46,374 bases of DNA, from assembly GCA_021740045.1 (NCBI GenBank), contig JAIPAP010000001.1:75817-122190 (forward strand), given 5' to 3'. Shown one piece after another: positions 8,866 to 17,837 of this stretch. The number at the start of each line of letters is the position of its first letter. Position 1 is the stretch's first letter. This DNA is from Bacteroidales bacterium. Lineage in GTDB: Bacteria > Bacteroidota > Bacteroidia > Bacteroidales > JAIPAP01. A model generated the notes under the pieces. It ran no database searches, was not told where the DNA came from, and was given only the letters and a program-made list of their open reading frames with translations. The translations under genes were made by a program, and so were the position numbers.

Positions 8866-8902
8866 TATTCTTGGAATGATTTTAGCATTTGATACCGGAT
8901 AA

Positions 8903-9583
8903 ATGAAGGCCTTGATCGATTATTGGAAATACATTAACAGTTTTTTCACCGAACAACACGTCGATAGTCGTAGCACAGAGATCAATCCCACATTGGAGGT
9001 GAGTTATATCAACGGTCGCCTTATGTTGAATGCAGAAAAATCCAATTATTCTTATGGGAATCTTCACAGGGCCTTTCAAACGGTTTTCCGGGAAATTGAC
9101 TTTTCAACCGAACTTCCTAAAGATGTCCTTATACTTGGTTTTGGCGCCGGAAGTGTCGCTTCCATTATTGTGCATGAGTATGGCAAGCAATGCTACATCA
9201 CCGGGGTTGAAAAAGATAAGGTGGTGATCGATTTGGCCCGGAGGCATTTTTTGTTGAGCAAATTTAAAAATCTCGATATCCTGATAGCCGATGCCTATGA
9301 TTTTATGATGGATAATAAGCGCCAATTCGACTTGGTGGTATTTGATGTGTACAAAGATCAGGATATTCCCATCAAGTTTGAAACTACGGAATTCCTTGAA
9401 AAACTAATAGAAAGTTTGAGGGAGCATGGTTTCTTGATCTTCAACAAGTTCATCCATAACGATCAAACCCATAAAGAAGCGGAAACACTCATGCAATTTT
9501 ACCGGAAAAAGAAAGGAACCGTTCAATTTATTAAAACCGAAAGCCATTTGAACAATGGCATGATCGTATATCGAAAAACATAA
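8903..9583 (+). CDS. Spermidine-synthase-like methyltransferase-fold protein
   Basis: The 226-residue protein has a Rossmann methyltransferase fold. Motif I is ILGFGAGSVAS (about 77-87), an acidic residue follows in GVEKDKVVIDLARRHF, and a DLVVFDVYKD stretch corresponds to the active-site strand of spermidine synthases. It lacks the full set of polyamine-binding residues that would justify calling it SpeE, so the substrate is unknown. The following T9SS gene starts 12 bp downstream, suggesting co-transcription, but I see no functional link. Confidence 0.7.
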   Translation: MKALIDYWKYINSFFTEQHVDSRSTEINPTLEVSYINGRLMLNAEKSNYSYGNLHRAFQTVFREIDFSTELPKDVLILGFGAGSVASIIVHEYGKQCYITGVEKDKVVIDLARRHFLLSKFKNLDILIADAYDFMMDNKRQFDLVVFDVYKDQDIPIKFETTEFLEKLIESLREHGFLIFNKFIHNDQTHKEAETLMQFYRKKKGTVQFIKTESHLNNGMIVYRKT

Positions 9584-9595
9584 AATTCAAATACT

Positions 9596-10792
9596 ATGAA
9601 AAAGAACATCTTATTAATGATCAGCTTGGTTTTGGGCGTGCTTTCCATGCAGGCTCAAACCGGCAATGAAAGGCATGCTGTAATTCCGGCCGCCAGCCCC
9701 AATGAATTAACCCCTGATTTTTCGGCATCGCCCCGCTCAGGGGAACCCCCATTGGAAGTTCAGTTTACCGATGAAACCGAAGGCGGAACACCTGATTCAT
9801 GGCTTTGGGAATTTGGCGACGGTGATACCAGCAACGTTCAAAATCCCACGCATGTATATGATTCGGCCGGTACTTACTCGGTAAAATTAACCGTAACCGA
9901 TAGTGCGGGCAGTTATGCGCTATTGAAAGACGATTATATCTTTGTTGAGGGGGCACCTGCAAATTGCGATACCTTGAGTTACCCACTTAACGGGAGTTAT
10001 ACCGTTTACATTTCACAAGATCAGGAAACCGGCGAATTCCGGGGATATGTCTCAGGGAACAATGCATTTAATGATCAGGCAAAGGCCAACTATTTCGAAA
10101 AAACCTCTACGGCAAATTTCCTCACCGGTGTTCTTATCGATTTTGCAATTGCTACCAATGCTTCAGGGGAAGGAACTGCCAAGATAAAAGCCTGGACGGG
10201 GACGCAGTCGGGCGGGCCCCAAAACCAGGTCGCATCCGAGAATGTTTCGGTACAATCCATTATTACCAGCATACAGAACGAGGAATCCTACTATATTGAG
10301 TTCTCGCAGCAACCGGAGCTTACCCAGGATTTCTTTATAGGAGTTACCTTGCCGCAAACCGAAGGTGATACCGTGGTACTGTTCACCAATGAACAAAACG
10401 ACGCTGAGGAACTCATTGGCTGGGAAAAATGGGACAATGGCAGTTGGTTTGCTTACTCAGATGGTTCCGATGGCTGGGGGCTGAATATTGCTAACGCCAT
10501 ATTCCCAGTAGTATGCGAAAGTGTTGGCATAGATGAGAATCCTTTAAACGATGAATTATCAGTATACCCGAATCCGGCCGGGAAACAGCTTACCCTTATT
10601 GCGGGTAACATAGGCGATGCTGAATTGGTTACTTTATACAACTTGCAAGGTCAGATGGTTAGGGCTTTTGAAAATGTTTCGCTCAACAAACCGTTAAGAA
10701 TAAATATCTCGGGCTTGGATCAGGGGGTGTATTTCCTGGAGATAAGCACCACCAAAGGCAAGGTAACCCGGAAGATCGTGAAAAACCGGTAG
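9596..10792 (+). CDS. Secreted PKD-domain protein with T9SS sorting domain
   Basis: The 398-residue protein has a signal peptide (MKKNILLMISLVLGVLSMQA), a PKD domain (about 40-118) with the hallmark WEFGDGDTS and HVYDSAGTYSVKLTV segments, a beta-rich middle domain of about 190 residues that I do not recognise, and a C-terminal type A sorting domain (about 320-398) with SVYPNPAGK, a GQMVR core strand and GVYFLEIS. T9SS cargo of this type is exported across the outer membrane and anchored or released. The function is probably adhesion or binding, but no enzyme motif is visible. A degenerate octamer array begins right after its stop codon. Confidence 0.85.
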   Translation: MKKNILLMISLVLGVLSMQAQTGNERHAVIPAASPNELTPDFSASPRSGEPPLEVQFTDETEGGTPDSWLWEFGDGDTSNVQNPTHVYDSAGTYSVKLTVTDSAGSYALLKDDYIFVEGAPANCDTLSYPLNGSYTVYISQDQETGEFRGYVSGNNAFNDQAKANYFEKTSTANFLTGVLIDFAIATNASGEGTAKIKAWTGTQSGGPQNQVASENVSVQSIITSIQNEESYYIEFSQQPELTQDFFIGVTLPQTEGDTVVLFTNEQNDAEELIGWEKWDNGSWFAYSDGSDGWGLNIANAIFPVVCESVGIDENPLNDELSVYPNPAGKQLTLIAGNIGDAELVTLYNLQGQMVRAFENVSLNKPLRINISGLDQGVYFLEISTTKGKVTRKIVKNR

Positions 10793-10793
10793 G

Positions 10794-10845
10794 GATGATG
10801 TGGTGATGTGTTGATGTGATGATGTGATGATATGCTGGTGTGTTG
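10794..10845. repeat. Degenerate 8-bp tandem array at the 3' end of the PKD gene
   Basis: Six octamers of the form GNTGATGT run from 10794 to 10841, starting one base after the TAG stop of the upstream gene, with a partial seventh. Units differ at one to three positions but the 8-bp phase is kept. Confidence 0.75.
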
Positions 10846-10905
10846 TTTTTGAACAATCCCATCCTTGGGGATACACACCCGGTAGGCCGACAAATAGCAA
10901 GTTAG

Positions 10906-10985
10906 CCAATTAACAAATTAACGAATCAACCAATTAACTATTAAACGAATCAACCAATTAACCATTAAACGAATTAAACAACTGA
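10906..10985. repeat. Degenerate 8-bp array upstream of tex
   Basis: About ten octamers such as CCAATTAA, CGAATCAA and CCATTAAA run in phase. Within them a 24-bp higher-order unit is repeated at 10921-10944 and 10945-10968 with one mismatch. The array ends 16 bp before the tex start codon, so it lies in or over the tex promoter or leader. Confidence 0.75.
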
Positions 10986-11001
10986 CTACTTAACAAACGA
11001 C

Positions 11002-13158
11002 ATGAAAGAAGAACACATTCGGATAATTGCTTCGCGCACGGGTTTAAGTCACCGGCAGGTTGAGAATACCTTGTCGCTGCTGGCCGAGGGCGCTACCATT
11101 CCTTTTATTTCGCGTTACCGCAAGGAGATGACCGGAAACCTGGATGAGGTGGCCATTGCTGAGATCAGGGATATGTGGAAACAGCTTAAGGAGCTGGACA
11201 AACGCCGCGAAACCATCCTCAGCACCATAGAGGAACAGGGTAATCTCACCGATGAGCTTAAGGAAAAGATCGAAAAGGCTTCAACCATGGCCGAGTTGGA
11301 AGATCTATACCTGCCCTATCGTCCTAAAAAGAAAACCCGTGCCACAGTTGCCCGTAGCAAAGGCCTTGAACCACTTGCCAAAATGCTGATGGCCCAAGAT
11401 CCCGGCGATCCTGTTAAAATGGCTGAACGCTTTATTGACCCCGAAAAAGAGGTGGTCTCAGCCGAAAATGCCCTGGCCGGGGCAAGGGATATCATTGCCG
11501 AATGGGTTAACGAAAGCCAGAAAGCCCGCGCCCGCATGAGGCGGTTGTATCTGAATGAGGGAATGATATCATCAAAGGTGGTGAAGGAAAAAGAACAGGA
11601 AGGTAAAAATTACCGCACTTATTTCGATTGGGAAGAACAACTGAAAAAATCGCCCTCTCATCGCATATTGGCTATGTTACGTGGCGAAACCGAAGGGTTT
11701 CTCCGCATTCACATCGCCCCCGACCGCGATAAAGCCCTGGATTTACTGGATGACATTTTCCTCAAATCCGATAATGCTTCAGCCGATGAAGTGGCAACGG
11801 CCATAGAAGATGGCTACAAGCGCCTGATGCATCCTTCGATGGAAACCGAAATGCGGCAATGGGCCAAGGAAAAAGCCGATGAGCAGGCTATTAAAGTGTT
11901 TTCCGAAAACCTTCGGCAACTCTTGTTATCACCGCCACTTGGCGGAAAACGTGTGCTTGCCATCGACCCGGGCTTCCGCACCGGTTGCAAGGTGGTTTGC
12001 CTCGATCAACAGGGGAAACTGCTGTATAACGAAACCATCTATCCGCATCCGCCACAACGGGAAGTGCGACAGGCTTTGAAGAAAATGCAATCGCTTGTAA
12101 ATGCGTATAACATCGAAGCTATCGCTATTGGCAATGGGACGGCCGGACGTGAAACCGAGGAATTCATCCAGCGCGTTCCCTTTGATAAGGATGTGATTGC
12201 CGTAATGGTGAATGAAAGCGGCGCTTCTGTATATTCAACATCTACGGTGGCCCGCAAGGAGTTCCCCGATTATGATGTTACGGTAAGAGGGGCGGTTTCC
12301 ATCGGCCGCCGTTTGATGGATCCCCTGGCGGAATTGGTAAAAATAGAGCCCAAGTCTATCGGCGTGGGGCAGTATCAGCATGATGTGAATCAAAGCAAAC
12401 TCCACCAAAGTCTCGATGACACGGTGATGAGCTGTGTGAATGCGGTTGGAGTAGAGGTGAATACCGCCAGCGAGGAACTGCTTACCTACGTTTCGGGTGT
12501 TGGCCCTGGGTTGGCTAAAAACATTGTAACACACCGTAATGAGAACGGACCTTTTGCTTCAAGGCAAGGACTGAAAAAGGTAAAGCGTTTCGGAGATAAA
12601 GCTTTTGAGCAAGCTGCCGGATTTTTACGCATCTATGGCGCCAAAAACCCTTTGGATGCCAGCGCGGTTCACCCTGAGAGCTACCATGTAGTAGAAGAAA
12701 TGGCCGGCTCCCTGGATTCAACTATCAATGACCTGATCAAACAAAAGGAGCTTCGTCAGCAGCTTAAGCTGGAAAATTTTGTGAATGAAAAGGTGGGTAT
12801 GCCTACCCTTAAAGACATCATGAGTGAGCTGGAAAAGCCGGGACGTGACCCCAGGGAGCGTTTCGTGGCTTTTGAATTCGATGAAAGAGTCCATAGCATC
12901 AACGATTTGGAAGAGGGCATGATACTACCGGGCATCGTGACCAACATTACCAACTTCGGGGCCTTTGTGGATGTAGGGGTGCATCAGGACGGGCTGGTTC
13001 ACATCAGCCAGATGGCCGATAAATTTGTTAGCGATCCCAATGAAATTGTACGATTGCAGCAAAAGGTATTGGTGAAAGTAATCGACGTGGACTTCGATCG
13101 AAATCGAATTCAATTTGCCATGAAGGGCATTGACCAGCGAAAACATATCAAGGAATGA
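11002..13158 (+). CDS. tex: Tex family RNA-binding transcription accessory protein
   Basis: Tex is a cytoplasmic nucleic-acid-binding protein related to eukaryotic Spt6. The 718 residues show the usual order: the helical Tex N-terminal region (1-~190), a YqgF/RNase-H-like domain opening with VLAIDPGFRTGCKV (about 315-328), helix-hairpin-helix repeats (about 490-560, including YVSGVGPGLAKNIV), and a C-terminal S1 domain (about 635-710) with GIVTNITNFGAFVDVGVHQDG. Length and domain order are normal. It stands alone behind an octamer-repeat region, with a separate promoter candidate for the next gene. Confidence 0.94.
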   Translation: MKEEHIRIIASRTGLSHRQVENTLSLLAEGATIPFISRYRKEMTGNLDEVAIAEIRDMWKQLKELDKRRETILSTIEEQGNLTDELKEKIEKASTMAELEDLYLPYRPKKKTRATVARSKGLEPLAKMLMAQDPGDPVKMAERFIDPEKEVVSAENALAGARDIIAEWVNESQKARARMRRLYLNEGMISSKVVKEKEQEGKNYRTYFDWEEQLKKSPSHRILAMLRGETEGFLRIHIAPDRDKALDLLDDIFLKSDNASADEVATAIEDGYKRLMHPSMETEMRQWAKEKADEQAIKVFSENLRQLLLSPPLGGKRVLAIDPGFRTGCKVVCLDQQGKLLYNETIYPHPPQREVRQALKKMQSLVNAYNIEAIAIGNGTAGRETEEFIQRVPFDKDVIAVMVNESGASVYSTSTVARKEFPDYDVTVRGAVSIGRRLMDPLAELVKIEPKSIGVGQYQHDVNQSKLHQSLDDTVMSCVNAVGVEVNTASEELLTYVSGVGPGLAKNIVTHRNENGPFASRQGLKKVKRFGDKAFEQAAGFLRIYGAKNPLDASAVHPESYHVVEEMAGSLDSTINDLIKQKELRQQLKLENFVNEKVGMPTLKDIMSELEKPGRDPRERFVAFEFDERVHSINDLEEGMILPGIVTNITNFGAFVDVGVHQDGLVHISQMADKFVSDPNEIVRLQQKVLVKVIDVDFDRNRIQFAMKGIDQRKHIKE

Positions 13159-13173
13159 GATTTTAAAATTGTA

Positions 13174-13181
13174 TATTTTTG
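13174..13181 (+). promoter_or_regulatory. Candidate -7 box for the outer-membrane protein gene
   Basis: TATTTTTG matches TANNTTTG and sits between the tex stop and the next start. A start site near 13188 would give a leader of about 10 to 22 nt, depending on which Met is used. Confidence 0.38.
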
Positions 13182-13209
13182 CCCCCTACTTTTTGAGATG
13201 ATCTTGACT

Positions 13210-13863
13210 ATGAAAAAACTATTCATTTACATAATGATCGCCTTCCTGGCATTGACCCTACAGCAGGTAAATGCCCAGCGTATCATAGGATCAGTGATCG
13301 GTGGGATGAACCTGGCCCAGGTGGATGGCGACGAGGTTTATGGCTTTAATAAATTCGGCCTTAATGTGGGAGCCTCGGCTACCGTGCCTTTGGGTAATAA
13401 TTTTTCGGTTACCCTCGAAAACATTTATAACCAAAAGGGCGCCTACCAGAGCGAACAATATTCCGATTCACTGAATGGCGCTTATCGCCTCAAATTGTAT
13501 TACCTGGAAGTCCCCTTATTGATACAATATACTGATAAAGATTTTTTTACAGCCGGTGCAGGTTTTTCATGGGGACGCCTTGTTGAATCATCGGAAGTGG
13601 AAAACGGTGGCGCCAGCGAGCCATACATCGATGAGGTTCCGTTTGATAAAAACGATTACAACATCATCGCCGATTTGCGATTTCCACTTTATCGGCGGTT
13701 AAAGGCTAATATTCGCTATTCCTATTCGGTCAGCAAGATCAGGACACGAGAATTCAACCCACCCTTCAGCAACGACCAATGGACACGTGATCAGTTCAAC
13801 AATTACCTCAGCTTCCGGGTGATCTGGATGTTTAACGAAAAACTGGAAAACAAGCAGGATTAA
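13210..13863 (+). CDS. Outer-membrane beta-barrel protein, PorT-like
   Basis: I take the start at 13210 (MKKLFIYIMIAFLALTL), because the residues before it (MILT, from 13198) precede a standard signal peptide. Cleavage is likely after VNA-Q. The mature part of about 195 residues is made of alternating amphipathic strands with turn motifs such as GGMNLAQVDGDE and a YYLEVPLLIQY strand typical of small PorT-like or OMP_b-brl_2 barrels. No catalytic motif is visible. PorT itself is a T9SS component, but this fold family is large, so I do not assign that function. The cupin gene starts 2 bp after its stop, so the two are co-transcribed. Confidence 0.72.
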   Translation: MKKLFIYIMIAFLALTLQQVNAQRIIGSVIGGMNLAQVDGDEVYGFNKFGLNVGASATVPLGNNFSVTLENIYNQKGAYQSEQYSDSLNGAYRLKLYYLEVPLLIQYTDKDFFTAGAGFSWGRLVESSEVENGGASEPYIDEVPFDKNDYNIIADLRFPLYRRLKANIRYSYSVSKIRTREFNPPFSNDQWTRDQFNNYLSFRVIWMFNEKLENKQD

Positions 13864-13865
13864 GT

Positions 13866-14366
13866 ATGCGTACAATTCAATATTGGGTGGACCATCTCAG
13901 GTTGAAGCCTCACCCCGAGGGAGGCTATTTTCGCGAAACATACCGTTCGGACGAAGTGTATGGAAAGGAAACGCTTCCCGGTCGCTATGATGCACCCCGC
14001 AGTTGTTACACAGCCATTTATTTTTTGATAACCGCCAACAGCTTTTCGGCATTTCACCGCCTGAAAAGTGATGAAATCTGGCATTTTTACGATGGCGATT
14101 CCCTGGAATTGATCAGGATCGATGATTCGGGCAAGCTGGTTGAGCAAGTGCTGGGCAATGATCCCGAAAAGGGTGAAAATCTGCAAATCCGTATGCCCCG
14201 TGGGCAGTGGTTTGCCGCCAGGGTAAAGCCAGACCACGAATTTTCATTGGTCGGGTGTACCGTGGCCCCCGGTTTCGAGTTCGCCGATTTTGAACTGGCC
14301 GATACAGCAAAGTTAAAAAAACAGTTCCCTGAACATGGCGAGATCATTGATGAGCTGACGAGGTAA
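13866..14366 (+). CDS. Cupin superfamily protein (DUF985)
   Basis: The 166-residue protein fits the DUF985 cupin family. Typical stretches are LKPHPEGGYFRETYRS near the N terminus, TAIYFLI, HRLKSDEIWHFYDGD (cupin motif 1 with its His residues) and SLVGCTVAPGFEF (motif 2 region). Members have a double-stranded beta-helix barrel and usually no proven function; some bind metals or sugars. It is coupled to the upstream barrel-protein gene. I infer a small cytoplasmic protein because no signal peptide is present. Confidence 0.85.
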   Translation: MRTIQYWVDHLRLKPHPEGGYFRETYRSDEVYGKETLPGRYDAPRSCYTAIYFLITANSFSAFHRLKSDEIWHFYDGDSLELIRIDDSGKLVEQVLGNDPEKGENLQIRMPRGQWFAARVKPDHEFSLVGCTVAPGFEFADFELADTAKLKKQFPEHGEIIDELTR

Positions 14367-14712
14367 GGAAGCTCGAAAGCGTGGTTATCTTATCCCGGGC
14401 AAAAAGCCACTCAAAATTCTTCACTTTCCACTTTCAAAGCCCCAAACATAAATTTTCAACCTTTCCAAAGTGCGTTTTTATCTTGATTTTATGAATGAAT
14501 ATAACTAAAGGTGCTGATTATAGCGCTATTCATGCAGTTTCTGGCAAACCGTTTTAAAATCTCGTTCAAAACGAGGGAAATACTTCGGCACGCGTTAAGC
14601 CGGTATTTGCCGAGGTCGTAGTACAATTACTATATCATTTGCAGTTTGCTTAAAACGCGCGCCAGCGAGCGACTGTGCAGGTTATTGGGTAGGCTTCGAT
14701 TAGCCGGATGTA
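14367..14712. other. Intergenic, nothing recognised
   Basis: This 346-bp stretch has no credible ORF. It contains a short hairpin, CTCGTT-CAAA-ACGAG, near 14563-14578 and a GC-rich patch around 14655-14680 that differs from its AT-rich surroundings. It may be a decayed gene or element remnant, but I cannot identify it. Confidence 0.3.
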
Positions 14713-15324
14713 TTAATAGCGTTTTGGCTTAAAATCATCGGGATTCATTACGGCAATGTTGTCCCCGGTTTGGGTTAGGATGAGAAGGCCATGATCGGCG
14801 GCAAGCTCATAACTGGCTTTGGGGATACTCATGCCGGCCATAGCCCCGATAATTTCCTTGTCGTGGTATTCCTTAAACAGCTTCTTGAAATTGGGTAATT
14901 TGCGTTTCACAAAATCATCCACATCCTTGGGGTGCAGCTTGTATTTCACTTCAATAACAATCAATGCTTCACTGTTGTGCAGTACAATATCATATTCGCC
15001 TTGTAAATTCTTCGAACGCCTGGCCAGATGCGATACTTCATTATAGGTGATCCCGAAGATGGAGCTCCGGTTTTCGAGTCCTCTTCTGAAAAATTCCTCG
15101 GCCATATCCCGGCTGTTTTCTGATACGCCGCCATACAGTTTAGCCAGTTTATCGATTTTCCGTTCCGTTTCCTTCGAATTCTCACGGATTTCTTTCATAT
15201 CCCTGGCAGCCTCTTGAAACATCTTATCGGTTTCCTGAAACATTTCCCAAACTTTCTCAAAAGTAAGCGGCTGTTCATAATTTTCCAGGGGTTCATTGGC
15301 CTTGTTGTTATCCTTATCGCTCAT
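14713..15324 (-). CDS. PD-(D/E)XK nuclease-like protein (DUF3782-type)
   Basis: The 203-residue protein has a charged N-terminal helical region (about 20-65, rich in heptad-like Met/Phe/Lys/Glu) followed by a compact alpha/beta domain. The segment EYDIVLHNSEALIVIEVKYK at 110-129 carries the D112 and E125-x-K127 of a PD-(D/E)XK nuclease core. DUF3782-type proteins of this size are common and often multicopy in bacteria, and their role is unknown. It is monocistronic with no toxin-antitoxin or restriction partner nearby. The nuclease fold is well supported; activity is not shown. Confidence 0.68.
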   Translation of the reverse strand: MSDKDNNKANEPLENYEQPLTFEKVWEMFQETDKMFQEAARDMKEIRENSKETERKIDKLAKLYGGVSENSRDMAEEFFRRGLENRSSIFGITYNEVSHLARRSKNLQGEYDIVLHNSEALIVIEVKYKLHPKDVDDFVKRKLPNFKKLFKEYHDKEIIGAMAGMSIPKASYELAADHGLLILTQTGDNIAVMNPDDFKPKRY

Positions 15325-15352
15325 AACCGGTCATTTATTAATAGAACACCTA

Positions 15353-15360
15353 CAAAGGTA
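15353..15360 (-). promoter_or_regulatory. Candidate -7 box for the PD-(D/E)XK-like gene
   Basis: The minus strand reads TACCTTTG, an exact TANNTTTG match, 28 bp before the ATG at 15324. No -33 element is obvious. Confidence 0.4.
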
Positions 15361-15633
15361 CAAATATTATTTAAGGGGTTGGGTGTCATTTTGTTGGATA
15401 CAGATGGCCTTATAATAGATAATTCTACAAAAAATGTTGATACTATCTTATATGGGCCTGATTTTTCAAATTCAAATAAGTGAATTGAGCATTGAAGAAT
15501 ATGAACTAGATAATAGTAGTGGTTACATAGTGGATGGAGTTTATCCTGTTTACCCAGCGTTTGGTATAATTTCCGGGTTTTACAAGCTGACATTGGATTT
15601 ATGTATGTTGGCTAGTTCTTAAATTACAATGAA

Positions 15634-15677
15634 TAACCACCCCGGCTAATTTTTTAATGGGCCGGCCAGGGTGGTTA
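15634..15677 (-). terminator. Terminator-like inverted repeat after the T9SS operon
   Basis: TAACCACCC (15634-15642) pairs perfectly with GGGTGGTTA (15669-15677), and CGGC (15643-15646) with GCCG (15661-15664), around an A/T-rich loop. It lies 8 bp past the stop of the last gene of the minus-strand operon. It lacks a long T-run on the minus strand, so it may be a weak terminator or a 3'-end stabiliser. Confidence 0.45.
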
Positions 15678-15684
15678 TAAGAAG

Positions 15685-17799
15685 CTATTCGATAATTACC
15701 AGTTTGCTGCTTTGGATGTTATTCAAGGAGATTATGTAAATACCGGGTTTAAGGTGTTGAATATTGATTGGGTGTTTTTCTCCTCTCTTAAGAATTCCAT
15801 AAAGAATTGTTTTCCCGGTCAGGTTGCTGATGGTATAATGAACCTTGCTTTTCACCGGGTATTCCACCATCACTTCATCTTTTGCAGGATTGGGATAGAT
15901 TTTCAATTTGCCGGGTTCCTGCCCTGTGCCGGGTTCCTCTATTCCTACCGGCCTGGCCTGCAATGCCAACAGGTCTTCATTATCCACTTTAGCCAGCAAG
16001 CTGTCGATACGGCTTTTTAGCAGCTCCACCGAACCGGTTTCGCCGGTGTAATCACGGGCGAAGGTGAAAGCAAAGTCGAGTTGATGGGTGCTTCCGGCCG
16101 CGAAGGTAAAGGGGCCGCTGGTCGCTATTCCCCTGCGGTCATGTGGGGCATTGCCGGCGGTTTCTTCCGTCCAGTTTACAGGGCCATTGGGTGTTTCACC
16201 ACCTGTACCCCAGTTGCAGGGATCGGAGGTTGCGGGGAATATGAACCTGCATTCCGGTCCATAACCGCCTGTTTCAATATGTCCGTTTCCACCATATATA
16301 GCAGGCGTGTTGTCTTTCCAGATGTTTTTCATATATAAATAGTACTCCGGGGCATAATCAGGATCGGTCATGTGGTTTGGTACACCTGAACTCTGGAAAT
16401 ACATAAAGCTGCTCATGCCCAAACGTTCGTTATCCACAGTGCCATCTCCAAAATTCACTCCGTTAATGGCATGGCCGTAGTTGGGATCATCAATACCGGT
16501 GCTCCAATCGAAAATTCCGCAATCGCCCGTCCATTCAGGATTATCTTCATTATCATCATCCAAATAAGGGCCTCCAAGCAAAGTTAGCGATTGGGCCGGC
16601 GGATGTTCGCCATAGGCTTCCGGTTCCCCTTCGCCATAGCCATCAATAGAGTCGCCATTATAGCAAATCACGCTTCCTCTTTCCACATCACAACCGATAT
16701 AATCATCATAGGCGCTGCCCAGGTCGAAGTCAGTGAAGACGGTGGCATAAGTATCGGTGTAGCTGGAGGTGGAACGGTTGATCATGTCATAATGGAAAAA
16801 CAGGGTATTGTTCAGGGCCGAGTCTCCGGACTGGTTAAAGCCATATGCCATACCATGAACTTCAACCCCAAGGGCCACACCTTCACTTTCGGTATGCGGA
16901 TAGGCATCATCATTAAAAATAAAGAAAACAGCTTCATCGCCCCTGATTAAGGGATGATCGCCTTCCATTGGCTCATAAACACCGTTTTCATTGTGATCAT
17001 AAAAAGGGGCCAGTTGTTCGGGCATGCCATAATCCGGATCGCCGTTTCCGGGCCAGGTGGCAATGGTTTCTATGGGAGAGTATTCTTCATCCTGGTAATG
17101 GAGTGCGTGGTAATTAATCTGTTCCTGGCTTACTTTCCATAGCTTATACCAATCGGCTTTATAAGCCGAATCGTAATGCGTGGCAACGGGCCCCGGCCAA
17201 TAATCGGCACCTTTGCTAAAATCAGGGCCCTGCCGGTAACGCTCGCCGGCAAAATGCAGCATTTCATTTTCATCCAAGCCGCCTATCCATAAGCTGGAAT
17301 TAAAAATGGTGCCTTTACCCGAATGCGCAGGAACTTCAAATCCTGTATAGTCTCCTGTAAAATCAAAGTTCCAAAAATGGTTCCCGAAAGCGTTGATATG
17401 GGCATTTATATTATTGGTACAAATGCTGTCATAAACTTTACTGTTAAACAGAATAACCACATAGGCAAAGGATTCTGCTCCCATATTACCGTGCTCATCT
17501 TTAATCCGGTAATAATTGGAATACGAGCCGTTAAAAAACATGTAAATACTTTGATCGAAATAAAAAGTAATACTGCTGTCGGTATGACTGACGTAATGTT
17601 GATCGTCAGTAACCGTGCTTATGTAGATGCTGTCTCCGTCGGGATCATAGTCGTTCCAAAGTGCATGAACGGTAATGGTATCTGTTGATAAATGCTGGAG
17701 TACCAGAGTGTCATTAACCGCCACCGGCGGGTGGTTTTGAGCAAAGCTTAGCATTGGTAGTGCAATGCAGCTAATTAAAAGGGTAATCATTGTTTTCAT
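15685..17799 (-). CDS. T9SS-secreted surface protein, third of three related proteins
   Basis: The 704-residue protein has a signal peptide (cleavage after SFA, about residue 20), an Ig/cadherin-like N-terminal domain opening PPVAVNDTLVL and containing the acidic NDYDPDGDS loop, a large central region, and a C-terminal T9SS sorting domain (about 630-704) with IYPNPAKDE and GIYIISL. The central region shares signature segments with the two upstream proteins: LAPFYDHN, FFIFNDDAY-HTE and YDDYIGCD. The repeated aspartate-rich turns suggest calcium binding. No hydrolase motif is seen. It is the last gene of the operon, 38 bp after its neighbour. Function is unknown; surface structure or adhesion is the likely class. 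Confidence 0.78.
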   Translation of the reverse strand: MKTMITLLISCIALPMLSFAQNHPPVAVNDTLVLQHLSTDTITVHALWNDYDPDGDSIYISTVTDDQHYVSHTDSSITFYFDQSIYMFFNGSYSNYYRIKDEHGNMGAESFAYVVILFNSKVYDSICTNNINAHINAFGNHFWNFDFTGDYTGFEVPAHSGKGTIFNSSLWIGGLDENEMLHFAGERYRQGPDFSKGADYWPGPVATHYDSAYKADWYKLWKVSQEQINYHALHYQDEEYSPIETIATWPGNGDPDYGMPEQLAPFYDHNENGVYEPMEGDHPLIRGDEAVFFIFNDDAYPHTESEGVALGVEVHGMAYGFNQSGDSALNNTLFFHYDMINRSTSSYTDTYATVFTDFDLGSAYDDYIGCDVERGSVICYNGDSIDGYGEGEPEAYGEHPPAQSLTLLGGPYLDDDNEDNPEWTGDCGIFDWSTGIDDPNYGHAINGVNFGDGTVDNERLGMSSFMYFQSSGVPNHMTDPDYAPEYYLYMKNIWKDNTPAIYGGNGHIETGGYGPECRFIFPATSDPCNWGTGGETPNGPVNWTEETAGNAPHDRRGIATSGPFTFAAGSTHQLDFAFTFARDYTGETGSVELLKSRIDSLLAKVDNEDLLALQARPVGIEEPGTGQEPGKLKIYPNPAKDEVMVEYPVKSKVHYTISNLTGKTILYGILKRGEKHPINIQHLKPGIYIISLNNIQSSKLVIIE

Positions 17800-17837
17800 A
17801 ATGCTTGTTTTTTGATTATTAATTAAGGTTAACTGGT

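Larger units (their letters stand above)
15325..15684. other. Intergenic with terminator-like inverted repeat
   Basis: This 360-bp gap holds the promoter candidate of the preceding gene and the inverted repeat at 15634-15677. Two short ORFs (15321-15593 minus, 15434-15622 plus) overlap each other and show no family features, so I do not call them. Confidence 0.4.

Noticed and set aside
13198-13209. Upstream ATG of the small outer-membrane barrel gene
   Set aside because: The four extra residues (MILT) precede a normal signal peptide; the second Met gives a better start, although the first cannot be excluded.
14367-14712. Possible insertion-sequence remnant in the gap after the cupin gene
   Set aside because: No terminal inverted repeats, target duplication or transposase fragment could be seen.
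15321-15622. Two small ORFs on opposite strands (90 and 62 residues)
   Set aside because: They overlap each other, have no recognisable features, and one overlaps the start of the PD-(D/E)XK-like gene. They look like chance open frames in AT-rich DNA.
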